29,532 nucleotides of DNA from Amoebophrya sp. AT5.2 (GCA_005223375.1 RXOD01004079.1:1-29532); one strand, 5' to 3'; shown: positions 19,021 to 29,492, counted from the first letter of the stretch. Program-made: numbers and translations. The notes: generated by a model from the letters alone, not told the origin.

Positions 19021-20262
19021 GCTTCCGAAAAAATCGCCGGAAAAACAGCAGTTTCGCAGCGGTTTTCGAAAATCGTTTTTCCGGATTTTTTATTTCGAGT
19101 TGCATTGTTTGCGCGCTTGTGCGCGATCAACGAAAAAAGGCTGAATTCAAGCTGCAAGGTGGTCCGTCCCTTTTCTATTTGATTTTTTTTAGCGGACTCT
19201 CTTCGGAATGCATGTGCACTGATCCGCCTTGAAAACGAAATTTCGATTCCGTATGCACAGTTGCGACCTTGATGTCGATTTCACTTCGTCTCATGACAGC
19301 TGAAGGAGAACGCTGGACAGCCGTACAGCAACGTAAATACGCGTACGCGTATCTACGTACTGGATTTATGCTGCCGAATAAGCAGCACAATGTAAGAAAA
19401 TAGTGTTCGATAGTGTTGCTCCTTTGCAAAGTGGGAATGGAATCCTCAGTCCCATACATGTCGTTCGAATCCACAGCCCGCCAGACCCTGACTGCGCTGC
19501 AGTTGTGGCCGGCTAGCTCGAGATCAAGCGCGTTGCAGCCCGCTGCCGCAAAGCACTATTCAGATCCAGATCAAACCGAGCGCTGCGAGTCGGACACTCC
19601 CTCTTGCGACGTCCGCCACCTCACTCCAGCCAGCTGGCTCTTCGTGATTACGCACCCGCACCTCCCTATCCAACTCCAAGTTTTCCACATAGAATTCGAC
19701 CTGATGTGGCACGCGCTCCGACTCAACAAGCGCGAAACCATCACTGCACACGGAAAAAAGGTGCAGCTTGGGCGCGAGATCCGGGAGTTTCACGATGTTG
19801 AGGAAGGAAGAGATTGCCGGTCACTGACATTAAGAATCGCGTATCGTAACCGACTTGGGCCAGCATATTTCGCGGCTGCGTCATTGTTGACGCCTTTCAT
19901 GGCGAGCTCGTGGCGCGCTGGGCGCAACCACAAGCTCCGGCTGCGCTGCAAGAACTTATACATCTTGTGGTGTCCTCTATTTTCCCTACACAGAACCCTG
20001 CTCTAGCGTGAGCAGTCAGAAAAACGGTTGCGACGCCTCCGAAGGTGCGCGCCCGTTGCGCCCATCGCACAATTCAGCCGCAGCGACCAGGAGACACCGA
20101 AAATTGTTCGGGGAGCCTGCAGTCGGGTGCTGCAAGGATGCCGAGGTCCGGAGAGCGTGAGCGAATCAGAATTGCATTCACGACGTACAGTGAGATTTTG
20201 TGACGCTGGTGTTCCAAGATTTGGGAACATCAAATGAAAGGTAAAAAAGCAATATTGAGTCG
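19021..20262. other. Intergenic between the tandem block and the methyltransferase-domain gene
   Basis: About 1.2 kb. A 197-codon + strand frame (19413-20006) is open, but its composition (many His/Arg/Leu, no domain) and the equally open minus frames give no support. The last part may be 5' UTR of the next gene: AAG|GTAAAA at about 20240 and TTTTCCATCACAG ending at about 20283 could bound a very short intron. Confidence 0.35.
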
Positions 20263-20370
20263 TTTGCGAATTTTCCATCACAGCCCAGGCGTACCGGCCG
20301 AGGACAAACATAAACAGCCATGCCGTGCGTTTCCGCCAGGTCTGCGGGATGGCGGTATGTGTGCGGGGGT
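20263..20370 (+). repeat. Source copy of the duplicated start exon
   Basis: The partner of 5724-5816. Both copies share the acceptor-like block, leader, ATG and first codons, with about 10 extra nucleotides here after codon 4 (and small differences in the leader). Only this copy continues into a long coding sequence. Confidence 0.65.
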
Positions 20371-22188
20371 CTGTGCATTTGGACGACCGGATTCTTTTTC
20401 GGTCTGCGCGGTGCCAATATTTCATGGTCGCAGCTGTCGCTGTTCAAGACCTGCTTTCCTGGCCTGCAGGCGACGGAAGATTTGGAGGTTCTTTCCCCGG
20501 TCCAGGCTGACGGCCCGCCTTCTAGCGCACTTCAAGTGACGCTGACGGCTACCGCTTCTTCTTCGTCTTCGACCAGTGGCGCCACGGGCGCTTTAGCAGC
20601 TGCCGCATCCCCGGACGGGAGCGGGAGTCTGCCACCTTCGCAAGCGCTCACTGCGGCCTGGGAAGAGGGTCTGTTCCGCTATTTCAGGCCGACGCTTTCG
20701 TGGTCGGAGTTCTCTACTCCGATGCGTTTTTCAGAGTGGATCCCGAAGGGCAGTGACAGGGTTTTTTCTCCGCCACAGATCGTTTTCGACGACGCGGTAG
20801 ATTCCGATCTGTTAGCCCACGCCGCTGCACCAGACGCGGGCCCGAACGCAAAGAAGAACTCCTCGTTTCTCGCGCTCCGTGCGAGACTGGCGAACGCCGT
20901 CGGGGAGAAGCGACTCAGCAAGCTGCCGGCTGGGAGCCTGTACGCATTCCCGGTTACGAACGAACGGTCGGTCGCGCTGGCGCACAGGTTCGTGGAACTC
21001 ACGTCTGCACAATACTCGCGAAAAATTCCGAACCCAGCGAAGTCGCGGTATGGCATGCGAACATTTGCGTGTTGGGTAAACAATAGCGGATTCACAAACG
21101 GCGGCTGCGTAGTCGAGTTAAACTCGGCGATGGAAAAGATTCAGGGGTACTTGGAAACCGGAAAGCCTGTGGGAATCGCGGCGATGAAGACGAGTCTATT
21201 TTCGTTTAAAGGCAATAAATCCCCGCGGGGTAATCGACTGCTCGACCAGATGCAGCCGGAAAAGGAGGCAAAAATGACGTATCTAGCTGTGCGGTCGGCA
21301 GAGAGCGAAAAAGAAGGGAAAGAAAAGCCGGCGGGCGCGAGTGGCGGTGGCGGCCCCGCGGCAAAAACCGAAACTCCGGGAGCAGATTCGGCTTCTCCCC
21401 CTTCATCCAAGCCCTCTACCAGCCCAGCAGCAGCGGAACCAAATACGCCCGCACCTTTGACCTCCACAACTCCACTTGCGCTGTTCGCGAAGTTGAAGAA
21501 GGAGGATCCCAGCCAGTACGCGCGGTTCGCGTCAAAGTTCTTCCAGGTCGCGACCAAAACGAACACCGACAAGGTTCGCAGCCACCGGTACCAGGACCTG
21601 TACGGTCGCTACCTGCCCGAGAAGTTCACGGACGATGCGCTGCGGAGAAAGCGGTTTCTGGAGATCGGTCTCGGCTGCACGATGGCGTACGGGCCGGGGG
21701 CATCGGCGACGATCTGGGTGAACATGGGGTTCACTAACGTGCACTTCCTCGAGTTCGACTCGAACTGCGTCGCCAAGTACGCCAGCCAAATCCGGAAGGA
21801 GGGCTACAACGTGTACACGGGCAGTCAGGAGTCGCTGCACCGGCTGGAAACGCTGAAGCACGAGCTGAAATACGACGCGGAGATCATCATCGACGACGGG
21901 GGCCACATGAACCGGCAGATGTTGTCGTCGTTTTACGCCCTGTGGCCGATCGTGCGGAACGGGGGGTACTACATCGTGGAGGATTGGGCGGAAACGGCAT
22001 ACATCTCGGGGTACTTGGACGCGCCGCGAGTGGCGGTCGCGGGGGCGGAGGCGCCGGGGACGCTGCAGTGGGAGGTGGGAGTGATGCTGCGACACATGTT
22101 CTGCCGGACGCTGGGAACCAGCTGCTTTGCAGGACTGGTGTTCGTGGACGTGCAATTCAACCACGTTTTGTTCCGGAAAGCAGCGTAG
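20320..22188 (+). CDS. Signal-anchored protein with C-terminal SAM methyltransferase domain
   Basis: 622 aa in one frame. Residues 9-31 contain a hydrophobic segment (WRYVCGGLCIWTTGFFFGL), probably a signal peptide or anchor. Residues 110-320 form a folded region I do not recognise. Residues 325-385 are low-complexity Ala/Ser/Pro/Gly. The C-terminal third (about 415-622) is a class I methyltransferase of the CmcI/MycE-like type: RSHRYQDLYGRYLP, motif I FLEIGLGC (447-454), the acidic end of strand 2 FLEFDSNCV, AEIIIDDGGHM (520-530) and YYIVEDW. This arrangement, with a D-D-G-x-H motif and an E-D acidic pair, is typical of metal-dependent O-methyltransferases acting on sugars or polyketides; the substrate here is unknown. 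Its 5' end has a partial duplicate at 5724. It sits between the tandem family and the diverged member 7. Confidence 0.7.
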   Translation: MPCVSARSAGWRYVCGGLCIWTTGFFFGLRGANISWSQLSLFKTCFPGLQATEDLEVLSPVQADGPPSSALQVTLTATASSSSSTSGATGALAAAASPDGSGSLPPSQALTAAWEEGLFRYFRPTLSWSEFSTPMRFSEWIPKGSDRVFSPPQIVFDDAVDSDLLAHAAAPDAGPNAKKNSSFLALRARLANAVGEKRLSKLPAGSLYAFPVTNERSVALAHRFVELTSAQYSRKIPNPAKSRYGMRTFACWVNNSGFTNGGCVVELNSAMEKIQGYLETGKPVGIAAMKTSLFSFKGNKSPRGNRLLDQMQPEKEAKMTYLAVRSAESEKEGKEKPAGASGGGGPAAKTETPGADSASPPSSKPSTSPAAAEPNTPAPLTSTTPLALFAKLKKEDPSQYARFASKFFQVATKTNTDKVRSHRYQDLYGRYLPEKFTDDALRRKRFLEIGLGCTMAYGPGASATIWVNMGFTNVHFLEFDSNCVAKYASQIRKEGYNVYTGSQESLHRLETLKHELKYDAEIIIDDGGHMNRQMLSSFYALWPIVRNGGYYIVEDWAETAYISGYLDAPRVAVAGAEAPGTLQWEVGVMLRHMFCRTLGTSCFAGLVFVDVQFNHVLFRKAA

Positions 22189-22689
22189 AAGTAGATGCCA
22201 CTTGGAAATGATTTCGTTTTGCGTTTTAGCAGAGAAGAAAACGCTGCACCGGCATGGCATGTTGCTGGAATTTCGAAGAAAAGAGCTTGGAGGCGAACAT
22301 GGAATCGATGTTACCACATGCTGGGCACAGCGGAAGGAACCGCTCCCGCCTGCAGTCTTGTAGCAGTATGTAAGGGAAGCACATGCACAAGCACTTTGAA
22401 CGCCTAAGACTAACACAGCGCCTAAGGAGCAAACTTTCGACTATGGTGAGCGAAAGGCCTGTTTAAGTAGATTGAGCGAACAACGAGGATTTCAATTTGC
22501 GAGTAGATGGTGTATCTTCGAAAGGGAAATAAACTTTTGCACTTAATACGTAGAGTTGCGGAGGTAGAGTTCCTTTCTCGAAAATGTTCACTGCAGAAGT
22601 TGATGCTTTTTGATTTCACAGCCCAACGTGACGCGCCAATGGGTCCAGGAGTCTGAGTCATCTCAGACGAACCAGTTAATTTCAGCCTC
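22189..22689. other. Intergenic, no gene seen
   Basis: 500 nt of 3'/5' flanking sequence between the methyltransferase-domain gene and paralogue 7. No repeats or RNA genes recognised. Confidence 0.35.
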
Positions 22690-24315
22690 ATGCTCATACG
22701 CACCGCGATACTAGCGAAGATGCGTCTGCCGGTTGGAAAGCGCGGGTCCTATCTGTCGCTGGGCGATGCCCGCGCCTACATGAAACAGAACTGCCCGCAG
22801 ATCAAGAATTGTACGGGATTTCGCGAGTGGAGCAATTTGCATAAGCGTCCGCCATTCATTCCGGCAAACCCGAACGTAATTTACGGAAACTTGGGCTGGA
22901 CTTCATTTGCGGACTTTCTTGGGCAGCCGCATCGAGTCAACCGACGGGGGAAACAAGTAGCACTAGCTGCGTCGGTATGCGGGAGGAACGCGAACGTGCA
23001 ATCTTACAACGGCTGCCAATGGTTCGAAAAGGAGATTGTGGGCCGTGTTCGTACCTCAAGCGGTAAACCCGAGTACGAGCTGCTCCAACTTCCTCCGCGA
23101 TCGCGAGCCAGTTTCTTGTTACGGAAAGCGGAGCCGCCTCGCGATGAGGGCATTGCTTCGACAGGCGGCTGCGAAACGAATTTCGCGGCAGAGGAGGGAT
23201 GGTCTTGGGTAGCAGTTCAAGTTAAGGTCGCCTCCCGCCGCAATCAGTTGTCGCGGTTGCGCCGAGTAACCAGGATCGAAGATACTAAGGAGAACGCGAC
23301 GCTTTTTCCGTACAGGTTTTCGCACGTCACAGATCGAGACGACATAGGATTCGCATTTGTGTGTCCGGAACGGGAGACGCTCAAGCTGCAGGTGCGTCGC
23401 GAGATGCGTGAGCGCCTCTTGGGCTCCGGGCGAGACACATCCGTCAGTTTTCCCGGTCTCGACAGGGTTGATCTTTCAGCCGCTCGCAGCACATTCGGAC
23501 AGTGGTGTATGCAACTCCCTAAGAAATCCAGGCAGGAGTGGCTCGACGAACTAGCAGCAGCGGATGTAGATAAATTACATCGCGCTATCGAGCGCGAACT
23601 GGAGAGTGCTTTGTACAAACGTCTCAAATTGGAACTGCGGCATTTGCGCCCTGGTGGAGAAGCGTACCTGAGTAGGGGAAATATCACCTTGGGAGGCCGA
23701 TATTGCTTGCAGCGAATTGCGTTTCAACAACCGCAGACCCAGGCGAGGGGATACTTCTGCTTGTGTGACATCGCCACCCTGTCTGGAGAGTCGATGTCGC
23801 CCAATTTCGAATTTTTCATTGCGGTTGTTTTGCACGCAGACGCACGAGATCGCACAGGGGCAGCGGCGCCAAGCGCAGAAACACGCGTGACAAAGCTGCC
23901 GACCGCAGATACAAGCGATGGGAAAAATAGATTGCTGGCAAAGCACTCAGCAGGGGCGTCGCAAGTGGCGGACGAGTCCCCACCACCAGGCACAGGACAG
24001 CTTTCTGCGATCGTTCGCGGAGTCTTCGTGTTTCCAGTCGAGCGACACAGAAAGTCCGTCTGTGCAGAGAAGAACGCTGATATGTGTGAATCAAAATCAG
24101 ACGAAGCGTCATTTTCGGTCTCAAAATCAGTTGAGTTTCAATCGCTGACTACCAAGGTCGCGCGTAAACCAATGGTTTTGTACCCTCCTTTCCTCCAAGA
24201 TCTGCGCCTGAAGTCAAGACAAAAGCAGGCAGCACAATCTAAATACTTCATTGATTTTCTGACCATGAGTCCCCAGGAACAGGAGCGGAAAGCATCGCTT
24301 CTTTTTGGATTGTAG
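22690..24315 (+). CDS. Diverged paralogue family member 7, retaining a Q-V-K motif
   Basis: 541 aa, longest of the family. Leader about 1-20 is basic (MLIRTAILAKMRLPVGKRGS). Integrase repeat about 20-79 is divergent but clear (YLSLGDARAYMKQ, FREWSNLHKRPPFIPANP, LGWTSFADFLGQ). Module A about 127-215 has LLQLPPRSRASFLLRK, then WSWVAVQVKVASRR where other members have W-C-P-L-V-L-R-S; Q-V-K (177-179) is the form expected of an active (E/Q)-x-K element in PD-(D/E)XK folds. A long linker follows (about 215-310), then module B (GGRYCLQRIAFQQ, FEFFIAVVLH, VRGVFVFPVER) with inserts rich in Ser/Thr/Ala/Glu. The tail ends VLYPPFLQD, RQKQAAQSKYFIDF, KASLLFGL. It sits apart from the tandem block and may be closest to the ancestral gene (inference). 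Confidence 0.7.
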   Translation: MLIRTAILAKMRLPVGKRGSYLSLGDARAYMKQNCPQIKNCTGFREWSNLHKRPPFIPANPNVIYGNLGWTSFADFLGQPHRVNRRGKQVALAASVCGRNANVQSYNGCQWFEKEIVGRVRTSSGKPEYELLQLPPRSRASFLLRKAEPPRDEGIASTGGCETNFAAEEGWSWVAVQVKVASRRNQLSRLRRVTRIEDTKENATLFPYRFSHVTDRDDIGFAFVCPERETLKLQVRREMRERLLGSGRDTSVSFPGLDRVDLSAARSTFGQWCMQLPKKSRQEWLDELAAADVDKLHRAIERELESALYKRLKLELRHLRPGGEAYLSRGNITLGGRYCLQRIAFQQPQTQARGYFCLCDIATLSGESMSPNFEFFIAVVLHADARDRTGAAAPSAETRVTKLPTADTSDGKNRLLAKHSAGASQVADESPPPGTGQLSAIVRGVFVFPVERHRKSVCAEKNADMCESKSDEASFSVSKSVEFQSLTTKVARKPMVLYPPFLQDLRLKSRQKQAAQSKYFIDFLTMSPQEQERKASLLFGL

Positions 24316-25163
24316 TGATAAACGCGTCAACATGCTCATGCACGTCGAAGAAGAAGGCCGATTTCAAATATTAATATTTCACGATGAAAACCGCCGCTGC
24401 GGCCAGGATTCGTACTCGGTTCAATACGCTCTTATCGCAGCTCTACTGCTTCTCCCTTGTTGAGTATTCGGGCTTCCCACGGCAAAGGAAAAGGCGGGGA
24501 AGGGTAAGGGCCAATGGAGGAGGCATCATGGAGCGAATCTTCGATTTGTTGAGTGACAAAGCGCTCTTTTTTTGGAGCGAAGCTTGAGTGTAATTTGGGC
24601 GAGCAAACGGGCAACTTTGAAAGAGAACTGGCTTCTGTTTAGACGAGACTATCAATCATCTACAGCGATTTCTTCTTCGCTTTCAACATCTCTTTGCCGA
24701 GTGCAACGTACTTAACCTGGCACGGATTGCAGGACGAGGAAGAGGATTTTGGAGATTTTTTCGTGCAGGCGCGCACAGTTCACGAGGCGAATCCCCTGCG
24801 AAGAACCCGCCATCGAAGGGGACGCGGAGAAAAAGTCAGCAGCGCCGGCAAGTACCTTTGCGTTCCACAACGCGTCCTGGTCGGGGATCGAGCAGACCGG
24901 AGATGGGGACCGCGAGGCCGTTGTTCCCGGGGAGCAGAGTTGGATTTTGGTAGGTGCCGGGAGGGCTCCGATGGTCGTCATAGGCGCTTCTGTGGTCGAA
25001 GACAATCAGCGGAGGAGCCGCGTTTGAGCCGGAGCACCAGTTGTTCGCAAGTATTCTGTCCTGAACCTGCCTTCGGCATCGGCCTCGGCGCAAAAATCCG
25101 GTCTGGGAAGCTGCGTCGTGCGTGAGCACTTCGTGCGTGAATCTCGATTCAACACAGCCAAAG
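24316..25163. other. Intergenic between paralogue 7 and IFT122
   Basis: About 850 nt. From about 24700 on it is GC-rich and open in several frames on both strands, but no product is recognisable. It must contain the IFT122 promoter and 5' UTR. Confidence 0.35.
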
Positions 25164-28100
25164 ATGCGGACCGTGAACCTTTGGCAGGATCGCATCCCGG
25201 AGCGGGACAAGTATCCGAACACGATATGGGCGCTCTGCTTGAAACCCGACGGGAGTCAGGTGATATGTGCCGTCGGCAACCGTGTTTTGGTGTACGACAC
25301 CTGCGACGGGGATTTGATCCACAGCCTGAAGGGCCACAAGGACATGGTCTACTGCGTGGCATACGCGAAAAACGGAAAAAAATTCGCCAGCGGGGGAGCC
25401 GACAAACAAGTCATCATCTGGACGCACAAAGCGGAAGGTGCGGTCTTTGCTCGACCTGATTCGTGTCTGGTATAAGTCATATAACCATAATGATCGGACA
25501 CGGACATGAAGATCAAACCCCGCACGCGTATCCTCACCCTTCAGGTATCCTCAAGTACAACCACAACGACTCGATCCAGTGTCTTTCTTACAACCCGGTT
25601 ACGCAGCAGCTCGCTTCCGGAACGGCGTCGGACTTCGGGCTGTGGTCTCCCGAGCAGAAGTCGGTTTCCAAGCACAAGGTGCGCAGCAAGATCCTGTGCA
25701 TGGCCTGGACCTCCGACGGGCTGCATCTGGCGCTCGGGTTTTACGACGGCCACATCCATCTGTGCGACAAATCCGGCGCCGAGAAGGTGGTGATCACGCG
25801 ATCCGCGCCCGTTTGGTCGCTGTGCTGGTCCAGTTCCGCTAGCGCCAGTGGCGGCTCGCATCGGTGGGGGGAGTCGAGCGTGGACGTGCTGGTGGCCGGC
25901 TGCTGGGACCAGACGCTGAGCTTCTACAAGATCAGCGGGCAGGAGCACCTCCCGGAGAAGAAGCTGGGCTACGACCCGACCAGCATCGCCTTTCTCGGCC
26001 ACGGCGAGTACTTCGTGGTGACCGGCAGCGCGGGCAAAATTCAGCTGTACACGCGCGAGGGTGTTTTCCTCGGCGACCTCGTGAACCCGAACAGCAAAAC
26101 CGCGGACGCGGCGGGCGGCGGCGGCGGAGACAACGACGGTTCCAGCGACAACGCGCCAGAGGCACAGAACTGGTCGTGGGCGCTCGCGGTGAAGCCAAAG
26201 AGCAACGGCACGTTTAACGCCAGTTACAACAACGGCTTCAATATCGTGCACGGGACCAACGGAGGCGGAGTGACCATGTACCAGCTGGTGCTCTCCACGA
26301 TACACGGCCTGTACCAGGACAGGTACGCGTTCCGGGAAATCGTCACCGACGTCATCATCCAGCACCTGGTCACGGAGCAGAAAGTAAGAATACGATGCAG
26401 GGAACACGTGAAAAAAATCGCGGTCTACAACGACAGGTGAGCAGGTTTTTAAAAGATTGGCCGTCTGAGACCCCCCCACCGCCCAATTCTCTGTAGCCCC
26501 CCAGCCATTCTAGCACGCAGCAGAAAGCGTCTGGCGCGCAGGTGCAAGATTGGTCAAAAGAGAGCATCTGGAGCGCGATGTGCAAAATCTGCGCAAAAAA
26601 AATTCTCGACAGATTGGCCGTCCAGCTCCCGGACCGCGTGCTGATCTACGAGGCGGGGGCTTCGGACATGCACTACAAGAACATCGAGAAGATCAAGCAG
26701 CGCTTTGAGTGCTCCTTGCTCGTGGTGACGAAGCACCACATTGTGCTGTGTCACGAGCGGACACTGCAGCTGATCGCCTTCAACGGAGTGCTGGAGCGAG
26801 AATGGAACCTAGAGGCTCTGATCCGTTACATCAAAGTCATCGGGGGGCCGCCGAGGAAAGAGGGGATACTGGTATCAATTCTTGTTCCGACGCTTGCTTG
26901 GCTTTACCTATAGCGCCAGATGTTCTTAAGGACCGATATAGATTTCAACCGAAACTACTTCTGCGCACTGTGACTGCAACTGCACGCCCAGGTTGGGTTG
27001 AAGTCCGGGCACGTGCTGAAGATTTTCATCGACAACCCTTTCCCCGTCGTGCTCGTCAAGCAGGCGACCGCCATTCGGTGTTTGGACCTGAGCTGCACGC
27101 GGAAAAAGCTGGCGGTCGTCGACGAACAGTCGAATCTGCTAGTGTACGACGTGTCAAAGAGTTCCTCACAGGCCCTGAAGAACCTCAAAGCGACGACGGC
27201 GGACGAGTATCGGTTGACTCTCCATGTGGTTGAATATTCTACCTAGCTACCGTACGTGTAAGTACATTTTCTGATCGCCTGGTAGCAACATAATAAATCA
27301 AAAGCACCACTTCGCCCCACGACAGGTCTTCTGTCCGCGCCGAGCTGCTGTACACGGAGCCGCACGCGAATTCCGTGGCCTGGAACACAGAGATGGAGGA
27401 CATGGTCGCTTATTCTGGCAACAACAATCTCTCCATAAAAACCGGCGTCTTCCCTCCGCACGTCCAGAAGCTCCCCGGCTTCGTCGTCGGCTTCAAGGGC
27501 AGCAAAATCTTCTGCCTGCACTACGTCTCCATGCAGACTGTGGACGTGCCGCAGTCGGCGTCGTTGTACCGCTACCTGGAGAAAAAGCAGTTCGACACCG
27601 CGTACAGGGTCGCCTGCCTGGGCGTCACCGAGCAGGACTGGCGGCAGTTCGCGCTTACTTGCCTGCAGAACTTGAAATTTGACTTGGCGCGAAAGGCATT
27701 CATCCGGATACGGGACGTGAAGTACATCGACCTGTTGACCCGGCTAAAGGCGCTGATGCCGATAAAAACGGAGGAGGATGAGGCGCTGCTGAATGCGCAT
27801 GTGAGCGCGTTCCAGGGGCGGTTCCAGGATGCGGCGGAGCTGTACGTAAAAGCGAGACAGGCGCACGCGGCGGTGGACATGTTCACAGATTTGCGACGTT
27901 GGGAAGACGCGAGGTACTACGCGGAGATAGTCGAGAGCGGCGGAGGGAATTTGGGGAGGGCCGCTGGGGCGGGGCCACCGACGGCGTCGTCACCGACGGA
28001 CGACCCGCTGAGCCTGACGATCACAAGCCAGCACGACGTCCGAAGTAGAGCGACGAGCAGAACCGGAGCCGTGGAAGAAGAGGAAATGATGAGTAGTGAC

Positions 28101-29243
28101 AGGCATTTGATGTGCGACGTTCACTTAATGTGACTTGCATCACGTTCACGCCTGGATCGATTTCGATTTCGATTTGTTTCGTGATGGTACCTACCTTTTC
28201 AACAGGTAAATCCGGCGCGACTTCGCCAGCGCTCGACCACGCGCCCGGCGGCAAGGTCGCCACGAAGCTCATGCAGCGGCAGGCCGCCACCGCAGAGGAG
28301 GATGGCGACCTGAGGGCAGCTGGCGAGATGTACGTCCAGCTCGGTAAACTCAGACGGGCGGTGGAGATTTTCTGCAAGATTTCGTGCCTGGACGCGCTCA
28401 TCCAAACCGTGCGAAAGCTGTCGTCCACCGACCAGGACCTGCTCATGCTGGCGATAAAGTGCTTCAAGCGCGAGAAGCACCACTCGTTCGCGAAAGAAAC
28501 CATCCTGAAGCTGGGCGACATCCCGATGCTAATACAGCTGCACATGGAGAACCACCGCTGGGAGGAAGCGTTCCAGGTTTGTCAGCAGAATCCGGAGCAC
28601 GCGGCGTTGCTCTACCTCCCTTACGCGGAGTGGCTGCGGGAAAACGATCAATACCAGGACGCAATCGACAGCTACAGGGAGGCGGGCAGATGCGATATGA
28701 GGTAGCGCAGTTTTATTTCGAATTTGGTGAATAATTTTGAGAGGAAACTTCTGCACATCGACAGCGTCGAATCTACTTACATACAACGTTACCATCGATC
28801 GATCAACCGCGACGAATGAATCAGCCTCGCCATGCTCGAGGAGCTTGCAGAGAATGCTGTCACCGAGCGCCGCTACAAGGACGTTGCCGCGCTCTACTAC
28901 CAGATGGCGTCGGAGGTGGTCCTCCTTGCGGAAACCTCCTCGTCGAGCTCGTCCTCCAGTAGAAACCGGCCCCGCTCCGGCTCCGGGACCTCGCAGCCGA
29001 TGCTGAACGCAGCCAGCGCTGCACTGCGCAATTGCTACTTGAGACGGGCCGAGATCTACTACCTCTACAGCTTGGTGTGGGAGTTTTCGGAGGCGCCGTT
29101 TACGACGATGCTACCAGAGAACGTGTTCAATGTGTGCGTGACGCTTACCAACCTGCTCATGGACGTGGACGGGCATAAACTCGTCCCGGAGAAGCCGGAA
29201 GAAGATGTTACAATGGATGATGATTCGTTGAAGAAGCTAGCGG
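25164..29243 (+). CDS. IFT122: Intraflagellar transport protein 122 (IFT-A), seven exons, C-terminus missing
   Basis: Exons: 25164-25437, 25545-26436, 26613-26871, 26992-27212, 27326-28044, 28206-28701, 28825-about 29243. All introns are GT-AG (107-177 nt) and phases match; the 28045 donor is the least certain. ATG 25164 begins [10 protein letters not shown] as in the family. WD repeats span exons 1-4 ([34 protein letters not shown] joined to [34 protein letters not shown]). Exons 5-7 hold the TPR-like alpha-solenoid ([20 protein letters not shown] repeats, [15 protein letters not shown]). IFT122 is a core IFT-A subunit for retrograde flagellar transport. The family's remaining C-terminal about 250-300 residues, including its zinc-binding region, are not found before the telomere-like end. 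Gly/Ser-rich insertions occur in exons 2, 5 and 7. Confidence 0.9.
26437..26612 (+). other. IFT122 intron 2 with a 12-bp direct repeat at its 3' boundary
   Basis: The intron begins GTGAGC and ends CGACAG. AGATTGGCCGTC occurs exactly twice: inside the intron at 26454-26465 and across the acceptor/exon junction at 26611-26622, where the AG of the repeat is the splice acceptor. The 145 nt between the repeats is C-rich at its left and A-rich at its right. The layout resembles a target-site duplication flanking an inserted sequence. Confidence 0.7.
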
Positions 29244-29492
29244 GTAGTACGTCGACTACTTAATTGATTCTTGGTTTATTTGCGCCACTCGTTTGCGTTT
29301 CACCGACTGGTCTTTAACAGCTGAGATCGCGGCAGTTGCAATAAACTCGGTCGTAGCAGTCACAACGTGCGAATTTCTGCAGGTGGCATGCAATTCCGGG
29401 CGCCGGCAAACCAGTTGCTTTGGGACGTACGTCAGCAGCAAATTCCGCGAAAAAAAAAAAAACTGCTGCTGACCGACGTGCCAGCACACGTA
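29244..29492. other. Subtelomere-like tail after IFT122 exon 7
   Basis: A GT donor at 29244 and a TTTAACAG acceptor ending at 29320 would join in frame to a short open stretch (GCT GAG ATC ...) that does not resemble the IFT122 C-terminus. A 12-nt A tract lies at about 29450-29461. If exon 7 is not spliced, translation stops at the TAA at 29261-29263. Confidence 0.4.

Noticed and set aside
19424..19472. Possible tRNA: A-box-like TTGCAAAGTGG and B-box-like GTTCGAATCC
   Set aside because: Sequences around the B-box do not form a T-stem, and no acceptor stem could be made.
19413..20006. 197-codon + strand frame
   Set aside because: No domain, low-information composition, and equally open frames on the other strand.
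21532..22416. 294-codon minus-strand frame
   Set aside because: Antisense shadow of the methyltransferase domain.
25541..26479. 312-codon minus-strand frame
   Set aside because: Antisense shadow of IFT122 exon 2, which has clear family motifs on the + strand.
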